DNA of 20,556 bases from Cristatella mucedo (taxonomy: Eukaryota; Bryozoa; Phylactolaemata; Cristatellidae): NCBI GenBank assembly GCA_009760855.2, contig WPIO01000599.1, forward strand, positions 1-20,556, in the 5' to 3' direction. How positions within the stretch are numbered: the first letter of the stretch is position 1; every line of letters starts with the position of its first letter. A program made the translations under genes and the position numbers. The notes beneath the pieces are model-generated. The model was not told the origin of the DNA. It made no database searches and saw nothing but the letters and a program-made list of their open reading frames with translations. Of the stretch, positions 10,051 through 18,473 are shown in pieces.

Positions 10051-11975
10051 AGGCAATCGCACATAAATAACTCATTTCGCTTGAGTTTGCAGCAGATCCC
10101 AGAATGTAAAGACACTTCAATACTGCTTGTTATAGCGTGTGATAACTAGCTGCAGAGTGAGGCGCGTTGCATTAGGCCATTTACAATTGAATAGCTTATT
10201 TTGCATGAGTTCACAGCAGATGGCACAATATCTAGATACTTAAAATCAACCGGTCTAAGCATGCTGTAGCTCGGAGCAGAGTGCAGGCCTTGCTCTAGGC
10301 AATCGCACTTGAATAACTTATTTCGCTTGTGTTTGCAGCAGATCGCAGAATATGAAGACACCTCGATACTACTCGTTATATCGTGTGATGACTTGCTGCA
10401 GAGTGCGGCGCCTAGGATTAGGTAGTTCACTCGTGAATAACCTACTTTGCAGGACTTCACTGCAGATCGCACAATATCTAGATACTTTAAATCAACCCGT
10501 TAAGTCATGCAGTCGCTGAGAGAGCAGTGCAGGCCTTGTTTTAGGCAATCGCACTGGATTACCTCATTTCGCTTAAGTTTGCTGGCAGATCGCAGGATAT
10601 AAAGACACTTCGTAACTGCTCGTTATAGCGTGTGATAACTTTTTGCAGATTGCTGCGCCTTGCATTAGGCCATTCACACTTGAATATCTTATTTTGCATG
10701 AGTTCACAGCAGATCGCACAATATCTAGATACTTAAAATCAACCCGCCAGAGCGTGCAGTAGTTTGCAGCATAATGCAGCGCTTTGCTTCAGGCAATCGC
10801 ACTTGAATAACTCATTTCGCTTGAGTTTGCAGCAGATCGCTGAATATAAAGACACCTCGATACTGGTCGTTATAGTGTGCCATAGCCTGCTGCAGAGAGA
10901 GGTGCCTAGCATTAGGCCAGTCACACTGAACTAACCTACTTCGCATGAGATCGCAGCAGATTGCACAATATCTAGATACTTTAAATCAACCCGTCAAGTC
11001 ATGCAGTCGGTCGGAGAGGAGTGCAGGCCTTGCTTTAGGCAATCACACTGGAATAACTCATTTCGCTTGAGTTTGCAGCAGATCCCAGAATGTAAAGACA
11101 CTTCGATACTGCTCGTTATAGTGTGTGATGACTTGCAGCAGATTGCGGCGCCTTGCATTAGGCCATTCACACTTGAATAGCTTATCTTGCATGAGTTCAC
11201 AGCATATAGCACAATATCTAGATAATTTAAATCAACCCGCCAGAGCGTGCAGTAGTTTGCAGCATAATGCAGCTCCTAGATTCAGGCAATCGCACTTGAA
11301 TAACTCATTTTGCTTGAGTTTGTAGCAAATGGCTAAATATAAAGACACTTCGATACTGCTCTTCATAGCGTGTGATAACTTGCTGCATAGTGCTGCACCT
11401 TGCATTAGGCCATTTACACATGAATAGCTTATTTTGCATGAGTTCACAGCAGATCGCACAATATCTAGATACTTAAAATCAACCCACCAGAGCGTGCAGT
11501 AGCTAACAGCAGAGTGCAGCTCCAAACTTTAGGCAATTGCACTTTGAATAACTTATTTCGCTTGAGTTCGCAGCAGATCGCTAAATATTAGGTCACCTCG
11601 ATACTACTCGGTATATCGTGTGATGACTTGCTGCAGAGTGCTGATCCTTGCAATAAGCCATTCATCCTTGAATAGCTGATTTTGCATTAGTCTACAGCAG
11701 ATCGCACAATATCCAGATACTTTAAATCAACCCGCCAGTGTGTGCAGTAGTTTGCAGCATAATGCAGCGCCTTGCTTCAGGCAATCGCACTTGAATAACT
11801 CATTTCGATTGAGTTTGCAGCAGATCGCTGAATATAAAGACACCTCGATACTGCTCGTTATAGTGTGCGATAGCTTGCTGCAGAGTGCAGTGGCTAGCAT
11901 TAGGCCATTCACACTTAACTAACCTACTTTGCATGAGATCGCAGCAGATTGCACAATATCTAGATACTTTAAATC
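10051..11975. repeat. Higher-order block, copy 3
   Basis: Unit starts: A 10051, B 10174, A 10297, B 10420, A 10544 and onward in the same order as copy 2, offset 4871 bp (4872 after an extra t near 11543). Private variants shared with copy 2 run through about 11.97 kb. After that, the unit following gtcaagtcatgcag carries cggtcggag and joins a repeated piece of the same block: 11982-12360 resembles 10994-11372, offset 988 (four dimers). The near identity of copies 2 and 3 points to recent duplication. Confidence 0.9.
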
Positions 11976-13379
11976 AACCCGTCAAGTCATGCAGTCGGTC
12001 GGAGAGGAGTGCAGACCTTGCTTTAGGCAATCACACTGGAATAACTCATTTCGCTTGAGTTTGCAGCAGATCCCAGAATGTAAAGACACTTCGATACTGC
12101 TCGTTATAGTGTGTGATGACTTGCAGCAGATTGCGGCGCTTTGCATTAGGCCATTCACTATTGAATAGCTTATCTTGCATGAGTTCACAGCATATAGCAC
12201 AATATCTAGATAATTTAAATCAACCCGCCAGAGCGTGGAGTAGTTTGCAGCATAATGCAGCTCCTAGATTTAGGCAATCGCACTTGAATAACTCATTTTG
12301 CTTGAGTTTGTAGCAAATAGCTAAATATAAAGACACCTCGATACTGCTCTTCATAGCGTGTGATAACTTGCTGCATAGTGCTGCACCTTGCATTAGGCCA
12401 TTTACACATGAATAGCTTATTTTCCAAGAATTCACAGCAGATCGCACAATATCTAGATACTTTAAATCAACCCGTCAAAGCATGCAATAGCCCGGAGCAG
12501 AGTGCTGGCCTAGATTTAGGCAATCGCTCTGGAATAACTCATTTCGCTTAAGTTTGCAGCAGATCCTGGAATGTAAAGACACTTAAATACTGCTCGTTAT
12601 AGCGTGTGATAACTTGCCGCAGAGTGCGGCACCTAGCATAAGTCCATTCACACTTAAATAACCTACTAGGCATGAGATCGCAGCTCATCGCACAATATCT
12701 GGATACTTTATATCAACCCGTCAAGTCATGCAGTCGCTCGGAGAGGAGTGCAGGCCTTGCTTTAGGCAATCGCTCTGGAATAACTCATTTCGCTTGAGTT
12801 TGCAGCAGATCGCTGAATATAAAAACACCTCGATACTACTCGTTATATCGTGTGATGACTTGCTGCAGAGTGCTGCGCCTAGCATTAGGTAGTTCACTCG
12901 TGAATAACCTACTTTGCAGGACTTCACAGCAGATCGCACAATATCAAAATACTTTAAATCAACCCGTAAAGTCATGCAGTCGCTCGGTGCAGAGTGCAGG
13001 CCTTGCTTTAGGCAATCGCACTTGAATAACTTATTTCGCTTGTATTTGCAGCAGATCGCAGAATATTAAGACACCTCGATACTGCTCGTTATAGCGTGTG
13101 ACAACTTGCTACAGAGTGAGGCGCCTTGCATTAAGCCATTCACACTGGAATAGCTTATCTTGCATGAGTTCACAGCAGATCGCACAATATCTAGATACTT
13201 TAAATCAACCCGCCAGAGCGTGGAGTAGTTTGCAGCATAATGCAGTTCCTAGATTCAGGCAATCGCACTTGAATAACTCATTTTGCTTGAGTTTGCAGCA
13301 AATCGCTAAATATAAAGACACTTCAATACTGCTCGTTATAGCGTGTGATAACTAGCAGCAGAATGCCGCACCTTGCAAT
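11976..13379. repeat. Array segment with transition to right-hand subfamily
   Basis: Unit starts: A 12025, B 12148, A 12272, B 12395, A 12518, B 12640, A 12764, B 12887, A 13010, B 13133, A 13257. Up to about 12.4 kb the units are block-type. From 12.6 kb they match the right array: 12600-13130 has the same order as 17330-17860 (B with ctaggcatg and tctggatac; A; B with ggtagttcactcg and atatcaaaatac; A; B starting aagcc). The offset of 4727, less the LINE and its target duplication (2140), is 10.5 dimers, which fits the loss of exactly one monomer near 16.7 kb. No gene is visible. Confidence 0.8.
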
Positions 13380-14073
13380 AAGCCATTCACACTTGAATAA
13401 CCTACTTTGCATGAGATCTCAGCTGATTGCACAATATCTAGATACTTTTAAATCTACCCGTCTAACCGTGCGGTAGCTTGAAGCTGAGTGCCGCTCCTTG
13501 GTTTAGGCAAAGGCACTTCAATAACTCATTTCGCTTAAGTTTGCAGCAGATCGCTGAATATAAAGATAATTCGATACTGCTCGTTATTGCGTGTAATAAC
13601 TTGCTCTAGAGTGTGGCGCCTTGCATTAAGCCATGCACACTTGAATAGCTTATTTTGCATGTTTTCGCAGCAGATCGCACAATATCAAAATACTTTAAAT
13701 CAACCCGTCAAGTCATGCAGTCGCTCGGAGCAGAGTGCAGGCCTTGCTTTAGGCAATCGCACTTGAATACCACATTTCGGTTAAGTTTGCTGTCGATCGC
13801 TGGATATAACGAACCCCGATACTGCTCGTTATATCGTGTGATAACTTGCTGCAGATTGCGGTGCCTAGCATTAGGCCATTCACACTTAAATAGCTTATGT
13901 TGCATGAGTTCACAGCAGATCGCACAATATCTAGATACTTAAAATTAACCCGCCAGAGAGTGCAGTAGCTAACAGCATAGTGCAGATCCTTGCTTTAGGC
14001 AATTGCACTTGAATAACTCATTTTGTTGAGTTCGCAGCAGATCGCTGAATATTAAGTCACCTCGATACTACTC
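13380..14073. repeat. Diverged satellite units up to the LINE insertion
   Basis: Unit starts: B 13380, A 13505, B 13628, A 13751, B 13873, A 13997 (interrupted at 14073). The B end at 13446-13500 carries an unusual segment (aaatctacccgtc, agctgagtgccgctcc, ttggtttagg) found again only at 19895-19955. A at 13751 has cggttaag and ggatataacgaacc, like 17983 and 18724. A at 13997 begins with caattgcac like 18229. The interrupted A is completed on the far side of the LINE: 77 bp before plus 45 bp after (excluding the duplicated target) gives 122 bp, a full monomer. Confidence 0.85.
14069..14073. repeat. Left target-site duplication of the LINE (tactc)
   Basis: The satellite reads cgatactactc up to here, then the non-satellite sequence ataggcat begins. 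The same five bases stand at 16209-16213, where satellite resumes with gttatatcg. Uninterrupted units at 17071-17075 and 18301-18305 carry tactc once, followed directly by gttatatcg. The exact length is ambiguous because the LINE ends in ATT repeats. Confidence 0.75.
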
Positions 14074-14161
14074 ATAGGCATATGAAGACTACTGTAGGTC
14101 GTACCAATCGATCCTAGCAAAGGCTAAGTCTAGCTTCTATAGAAACATTGTTCAATCACAG

Positions 14162-16006
14162 ATGCACAATCCAAAAATGCTGATGTCGACAATAAACCAT
14201 CTCCTCAACCGTTCCCAGGTTAGCTCCTTACCTGATGATCCTTGTGATGATCTAGCCGATCGCTTCTCTCGATTCTTTGTGCAGAAGATAGACAAAATCA
14301 GGGAATCCATCCCTGCGATGACAACCTTCCCACTAGAATGCTGTTCCTCGGTTCCTGGCTGCGCCTCAATGTCTGCATTTAAACAGGTCACCAGTGACGT
14401 AGTCCTAAAGCTCGTATCTCAATCAAAGAAGACAACAAGTCCACTGGACCCTATTCCCACTGTCCTGCTCCTACGTTGCATTGATCTGCTGCTGCCATGC
14501 ATAACCAACATCATTAATATGTCATTAGCCTCAGGTCAGGTCCCAGCACCTTTCAAAAAAGCTGTAGTCAGGCCACTTCTCAAGAAAGCTACACTAGACC
14601 AAGAGAACTTAAGCAACTACCGCCCAGTCTCCCTTCTACCATTCCTATCAAAGACACTGGAACGGGTCGTGGCAGACCAGCTGAACTCGTATATCGAAAC
14701 CTCACACCTTGCTAGTAAGTTCCAGTCTGGCTTTAGAGCTAATCACTCCACAGAGTCAGCATTGCTTCGGGTATACAACGACCTACTTAGGAATGCAGAC
14801 ATGGGTAGAGTGTCTCTTCTTGTTTTGCTCGATCTTTCGGCAGCTTTTGATACCATCGATCACAAAGTACTTCTAGAGCGCCTCTCATCTCGCCTGGGCA
14901 TCACTGGCACTGCTCTGCAGTGGTTCAGGTCCTATCTCAGTGGGAGACTCCAGAGTGTTGACGTGAATGGACAAAGATCATCTGAAGTACCTCTAAAATA
15001 TGGAGTACCTCAGGGCTCTGTGCTAGGTCCGGTCCTTTTCACCGTTTATACTCTCCCTCTCGCTGATGTGATTGCCAAGCACAATCTAGGCTTTCACTTC
15101 TATGCGGATGACACTCAGTTGTACCTTTGCTTTGATCCCTCCCAGCCTTCGAGCACCTCAAATTCTCTCAACTCACTTGCTGCATGCATTGATGACATCC
15201 GATCATGGATGGCAGCAAATTTTCTAAAACTAAACGATGATAAAACTAACTTACTAGTTATGGGCAAACCTAGTGTTATTCAGAAATTGGAAAGGCTGAC
15301 TTTCAAAATTGGCTCTGCCAGCATATCTCCAGTTGCATCAGCTCGAAATCTAGGTGTCATATTCCAAAGCGACCTCTCGTTAGACGACCACATCAGCTCC
15401 ACAGTCAAATCAGCCTATTTTCAGCTTCATAACATTGCTAAAATTAGGGCTTGTTTAGATAAGGATACCACGTCCAAGTTGGTCCATGCATTCGTGACAT
15501 CTCGTCTCGACTTCTGCAACTCACTGCTGACTGGCTTACCAGCATGTACGATCAGGCGATTGCAGCTGGTGCAAAACTCTGCAGCTAGGCTTGTCTGTCG
15601 TGAGCGTCGCAGTTGCCACATTACTCCACTTCTCGCCGACCTGCACTGGTTACCAGTCAAGCAACGGATTGACTTCAAGGTTTTGTCGCTCACTTTTAGG
15701 TCTCTTCATTCTATGGCTCCAGCCTATCTTTCAGATACACTAACCCATCAGGCAAAGCATCGTACCACTCGCTTTTCGGAATCCAACAGTCTAGAAATAC
15801 CTCGCACAAACCTTAAATCCTTTGGAGACCGTGCATTTAGCTCGTATGCTCCCACAGCCTGGAACTCCCTCCCGACCTGCATCAGAACATCCCTTGACCT
15901 GACCACATTTAAAAGAAACTTAAAAACATACCCCTGTGATTCGTCCTCGATGTGCTTATGCGTGCTGACACTGTTCATGCTGCCACTAACCACATTTGCA
16001 TGCTGA
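14162..16006 (+). CDS. LINE ORF2 fragment: reverse transcriptase (endonuclease missing)
   Basis: This is the 3' part of a LINE polyprotein that copies element RNA into DNA at a nicked chromosomal target. The listed start is the first in-frame Met (614 residues), but LINE-like protein continues upstream in frame to 14078, just after a TAG at 14075-14077 (28 more codons, including RSYQSILAKAKSSFYRN), so this Met is internal to the original protein and not a natural start. Visible motifs by residue from this Met: linker HNPKMLMSTINHLL (2-15); NYRPVSLLP (152-160); FQSGFRANHSTESAL (187-201); LLDLSAAFDTIDH with catalytic Asp224 (222-234); GVPQGSVLGP (281-290); the polymerase box FYADDTQLY with Asp316-Asp317 (313-321); LKLNDDKT (355-362); NLGV (397-400); SRLDFCNSLL (447-456); LHWLPVKQRI (494-503); APTAWNSLP (563-571). 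All three catalytic aspartates are present. The protein ends in a Cys- and Leu-rich tail that may be degenerate. No promoter is visible. Expression is doubtful. Confidence 0.93.
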   Translation: MHNPKMLMSTINHLLNRSQVSSLPDDPCDDLADRFSRFFVQKIDKIRESIPAMTTFPLECCSSVPGCASMSAFKQVTSDVVLKLVSQSKKTTSPLDPIPTVLLLRCIDLLLPCITNIINMSLASGQVPAPFKKAVVRPLLKKATLDQENLSNYRPVSLLPFLSKTLERVVADQLNSYIETSHLASKFQSGFRANHSTESALLRVYNDLLRNADMGRVSLLVLLDLSAAFDTIDHKVLLERLSSRLGITGTALQWFRSYLSGRLQSVDVNGQRSSEVPLKYGVPQGSVLGPVLFTVYTLPLADVIAKHNLGFHFYADDTQLYLCFDPSQPSSTSNSLNSLAACIDDIRSWMAANFLKLNDDKTNLLVMGKPSVIQKLERLTFKIGSASISPVASARNLGVIFQSDLSLDDHISSTVKSAYFQLHNIAKIRACLDKDTTSKLVHAFVTSRLDFCNSLLTGLPACTIRRLQLVQNSAARLVCRERRSCHITPLLADLHWLPVKQRIDFKVLSLTFRSLHSMAPAYLSDTLTHQAKHRTTRFSESNSLEIPRTNLKSFGDRAFSSYAPTAWNSLPTCIRTSLDLTTFKRNLKTYPCDSSSMCLCVLTLFMLPLTTFAC

Positions 16007-16140
16007 CCCAGTGCATGTAACCCCTAACCATGTTATTCATTTTGTGTTCACTTTTTTCAAGCATGATTTTACTTACTATTCTATTGCGTATCATACTTTT
16101 GCAAGTTATGCAAATGCTAGGAAGCGCCTAGCAAAGAGAT
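16007..16140 (+). other. LINE 3' UTR
   Basis: Non-coding, unlike the satellite, between the ORF stop (TGA 16004-16006) and the satellite-like patch. It is T-rich and ends with a hairpin and the sequence aagcgcctagcaaagagat. Known CR1/L2-type 3' ends often contain a related aagcgcctag-type motif just before their tail, so I read this as native LINE sequence. Confidence 0.75.
16115..16133 (+). other. 3' stem-loop of the LINE (7-bp stem, 5-nt loop)
   Basis: tgctagg (16115-16121) pairs perfectly with cctagca (16127-16133) across the loop aagcg. In several LINEs of this group a 3' hairpin in the RNA is recognised by the reverse transcriptase to start copying, and the position near the 3' end fits that role. 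Function is inferred from position and family knowledge. Confidence 0.65.
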
Positions 16141-16180
16141 TAACTTATTTCTCTGAGTTTGCAGCAGATCGCGGAATTTA
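16141..16180 (+). repeat. Satellite-like patch inside the LINE 3' end
   Basis: This 40-bp stretch matches an A monomer from about position 16 to 57: taacttattt, then gagtttgcagcagatcgc, then gaattta. The last 20 bases (16161-16180) are identical to satellite at 16789-16808. Only small differences occur in the first half (ctct for cgctt). It lies between LINE 3' UTR and the LINE tail tcaagtgcaatattatt, so it is a satellite island within the element. The right limit is uncertain by several bases because the native LINE sequence there is unknown. Confidence 0.75.
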
Positions 16181-16209
16181 TCAAGTGCAATATTATTATT
16201 ATTATTATT
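16181..16209 (+). repeat. LINE terminal tail with (ATT)6 microsatellite
   Basis: tcaagtgcaat followed by six ATT units (16192-16209). A simple-repeat tail instead of poly(A) is typical of L2/CR1-group elements. The last ATT overlaps the proposed right target duplication. Confidence 0.85.
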
Positions 16210-16213
16210 ACTC
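16209..16213. repeat. Right target-site duplication of the LINE (tactc)
   Basis: Identical to 14069-14073. Satellite resumes immediately after with gttatatcgtgtgat, exactly where the interrupted A unit stopped. The first base(s) may belong to the ATT tail. Confidence 0.72.
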
Positions 16214-16627
16214 GTTATATCGTGTGATCACTTGCTGCAGAGTGCGGCGCCTAGCATTAGGTAGTTCACTCGTGAATAACCTACTTTGCAGGACTTCACA
16301 GCAGATCGCACAATATCTAGATACTTTAAATCAACCCGTCAAGTTATGCAGTCGCTCGGAGAGGAGTGCAGGCCTTGCTTTAGGCAATCGCACTTGAATA
16401 ACTTATTTCGCTTGAGTTTGCAGCAGATCGCTGAATATTAAAACACCTCGATACTACTCGTTATATCGTGTGATGACTTGCTGCAGAGTGCTGCGCCTAG
16501 CATTAGGTAGTTCACTCGTGAATAACCTACTTTGCAGGACTTCACAGCAGATCGCAAAATATCAAAATACTTTAAATCAACCCGTAAAGTCATGCAGTCG
16601 CTCGGAGCAGAGTGCAGGCCTTGCTTT

Positions 16628-16750
16628 AGGCAATCGCACTTGAATAGCTTATTTCGCTTGTGTTTGCAGCCGATCGCAGAATATGTAAATACTTTAAATT
16701 AAACCGCCAGAGCGTGCAGTAGTTTGCAGCATAATGCAGCTCCTTGCTTC
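16628..16750. repeat. A/B hybrid monomer
   Basis: The unit starts as A (aggcaatcgcac, cttgtgtttgcagc) but from about 16683 continues as B (aaatactttaaatt, ccgccagagcgtgcag, agcataatgcag). The next unit at 16751 is A again, so A follows A and one 123-bp monomer is missing. The switch falls in or near the segment shared by A and B (gatcgca.aatat), as expected from unequal crossing-over between misaligned A and B halves. Confidence 0.85.
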
Positions 16751-17736
16751 TGGCAATAGCACTCGAATAACTTATTTCGCTTTATAATGCAGCAGATCGC
16801 GGAATTTAAAGACACCTCGATACTGCTCGTTATAGCGTGTGACAACTTGCTACAGAGTGAGGCGCCTTGCATTAAGCCATTCACAGTTGAATAGCTTATC
16901 TTGCATGAGTTCACAGCAGATTGCACAATATCTAGATACTTAAAATCAACCCGCCAGAGCGTGCAGTAGCTAACAGCAGAGTGCAGCTCATTGCTTTAGG
17001 CAATTGCACTCAAATAACTCATTTCGCTTGCATTCGCAGCAGATCGCTGAATATTAAGTCACCTCGATACTACTCGTTATATCGTGTGATGACTTGCTGC
17101 AGAGTGCTGCTCTTAGCATTAGGTAGTTCAAATGTGAATAACCTACTTTGCAGGACTTCACAGCGGATCGCACAATATCTAGATACTTTAAATCAACCCG
17201 TCAAGCCATGCAGTCGCTCGGAGAGCAGTGCAGGCCTTGTTTTAGGCAATCGCACTGAAATAACTCATTTCGCTTGAGTTTGCGGGCAGATCTCAGAATA
17301 TAAAGACACTTCGATACTGCTCGTTATAGCTTGTGACAACTTGCCGCAGAGTGCGGCACCTAGCATAAGTCCAGTCACACGAAAATAGCCTACTAGGCAT
17401 GAGATCGCAGCTCATCGCACAATATCTGGATACTTTATATCAACCCGTCAAGTCATGCAGTCGCTCGGAGAGGAGTGAAGGCCTTACTTTAGGCAATCAC
17501 ACTTGAATAACTTATTTCGCTTGAGTTTGCAGCAGATCGCTGAATATTAAAACACCTCGATACTACTCGTTATATCGTGTGATGACTTGCTGCAGAGTGC
17601 TGCGCCTAGCATTAGGTAGTTCACTCGTGAATAACCTACTTTGCAGGACTTCACAGCAGATCGCACAATATCAAAATACTTTAAATCAACCCGTCAAGTC
17701 ATGCAGTCGCTCGGAGCAGAGTGCAGGCCTTTCTTT

Positions 17737-18473
17737 AGGCAATCGCACTTGAATAACAATTTCGCTTGTGTTTGCAGCAGATCGCAGAATATGAAGACAC
17801 CTCGATACTGCTCGTTATAGCGTAAGACAACTTGCTACAGAGTGAGGCGCCTTGCATTAAGCCATTCACACTTGAATAGCTTATCTTGCATGAGTTCACA
17901 GCAGATTGCACAATATCTAGATACTTTAAATCAACCCGCCAGAGCGTGCAGTAGTTTGCAGCAGAGTGCAGCTACTTGCTTTAGGCAATCGCACATGAAT
18001 ACCACATTTCGGTTAAGTTTGCTGCAGATCGCTGGATATAACGAACCCCGATACTGCTCGTTATATCGTGTGATAACTTGCTGCAGATTGAGGTGCCTAT
18101 CATTAGGCCATTCACACTTAAATAGCTTATGTTGCATGAGTTCACAGCAGATCGCACAATATCTAGATACTTTAAATCAACCCGCCAGAGCGTGCAGTAG
18201 TTTGCAGCAGAGTGGAGCTCCTTGCTTTAGGCAATTGCACTTAAATAACTCATTTCGTTGAGTTCGCAGCAGATCGCTGAATATTAAGTCACCTCGATAC
18301 TACTCGTTATATCGTGTGATGACTTGCTGCAGAATGCTGCGCCTAGCATTAGGTAGTTCACTCGTGAATAACCTACTTTGCAGAACTTCACAGCAGATCG
18401 CACAATATCAAAATACTATAAATCAACCCGTAAAGTCATGCAGTCGCTCGGAGCAGAGTGCAGGCCTTGCTTT
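17737..18473. repeat. Three-dimer higher-order unit, copy 1 (737 bp)
   Basis: Order: A with gaatatgaagac and gctacagagtgag (17737); B starting aagcc (17859); A with cggttaag, ataacgaacccc (17983); B with tatcattagg and cttatgttgc (18105); A with caattgcac (18229); B starting aggtagttc or related (18351) ending gtaaagtcatgcag. The same order follows in the next copy. Confidence 0.87.

Larger units (their letters stand above)
1..14073. repeat. Dimeric satellite array, left part (about 114 monomers of ~123 bp)
   Basis: Head-to-tail tandem repeat. Two monomer types alternate: A (typically starting aggcaatcgcac, then cagcagatcgctg, tataaagacacc, ttgctgcagagtg) and B (starting aggccattcacac, then cagcagatcgcac, tatctagatac, taaatcaaccc). 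A starts lie at 2, 248, 495, 741, 988, 1235, 1481 and so on; B starts at 125, 371, 618, 865, 1111, 1358, 1604. A and B align end to end at about two-thirds identity by eye, so the 246-bp unit arose by doubling of a ~123-bp ancestor. The array runs off the left window edge, so its full length is unknown. No gene lies in it. A PstI-type site (ctgcag) in most A halves and an XbaI-type site (tctaga) in most B halves should give a ~246-bp digestion ladder. I do not recognise the family by name. A centromeric or pericentromeric location is plausible but is inference only. Confidence 0.97.
14074..16208 (+). mobile_element. 5'-truncated non-LTR retrotransposon, CR1/L2-like LINE
   Basis: A 2.1-kb insertion that interrupts an A monomer of the satellite. 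It contains the region between endonuclease and reverse transcriptase, a complete reverse transcriptase domain, the C-terminal LHWLPV region typical of CR1/L2-group LINEs, a short 3' UTR with a stem-loop, and a terminal (ATT)6 tail. There are no long terminal repeats and no poly(A); short microsatellite tails are known from this LINE group. The upstream part (5' UTR, any ORF1, and the APE-type endonuclease) is absent, as expected for incomplete target-primed reverse transcription. A probable 5-bp target duplication flanks it. The reading frame has no stop or visible frameshift over about 640 codons, so the insertion looks young. It is unlikely to be autonomous as it stands. Clade placement is by recognised motifs only. 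Confidence 0.93.

Noticed and set aside
1-14073. CRISPR array
   Set aside because: There are no unique spacers between short repeats. The whole 246-bp unit is repeated, monomers are far too long, and a LINE is inserted.
14074-14161. Remaining endonuclease domain upstream of the reverse transcriptase
   Set aside because: Only 28 codons of linker-type sequence precede the first Met, and satellite begins directly before them, so the endonuclease is missing.
14152-15993. Minus-strand frames within the LINE (79-88 residues)
   Set aside because: They are antisense shadows of the reverse transcriptase frame with no recognisable domain.
14074-16208. LTR retrotransposon, retrovirus or group II intron as the source of the reverse transcriptase
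   Set aside because: No long terminal repeats, protease, integrase or intron ends. The motif set (NYRPVSLLP, FYADDTQLY, LHWLPV) and the simple-repeat tail fit a non-LTR LINE.
15996-16397. 133-residue frame running from the LINE 3' end into the satellite
   Set aside because: It spans LINE UTR, the ATT tail and the satellite; it is a junction artefact.
17842-18261. Longest plus-strand satellite frame, 139 residues, Cys- and Ser-rich
   Set aside because: It is translated A/B repeat, and the homologous copies 740 bp away do not keep the same frame open.
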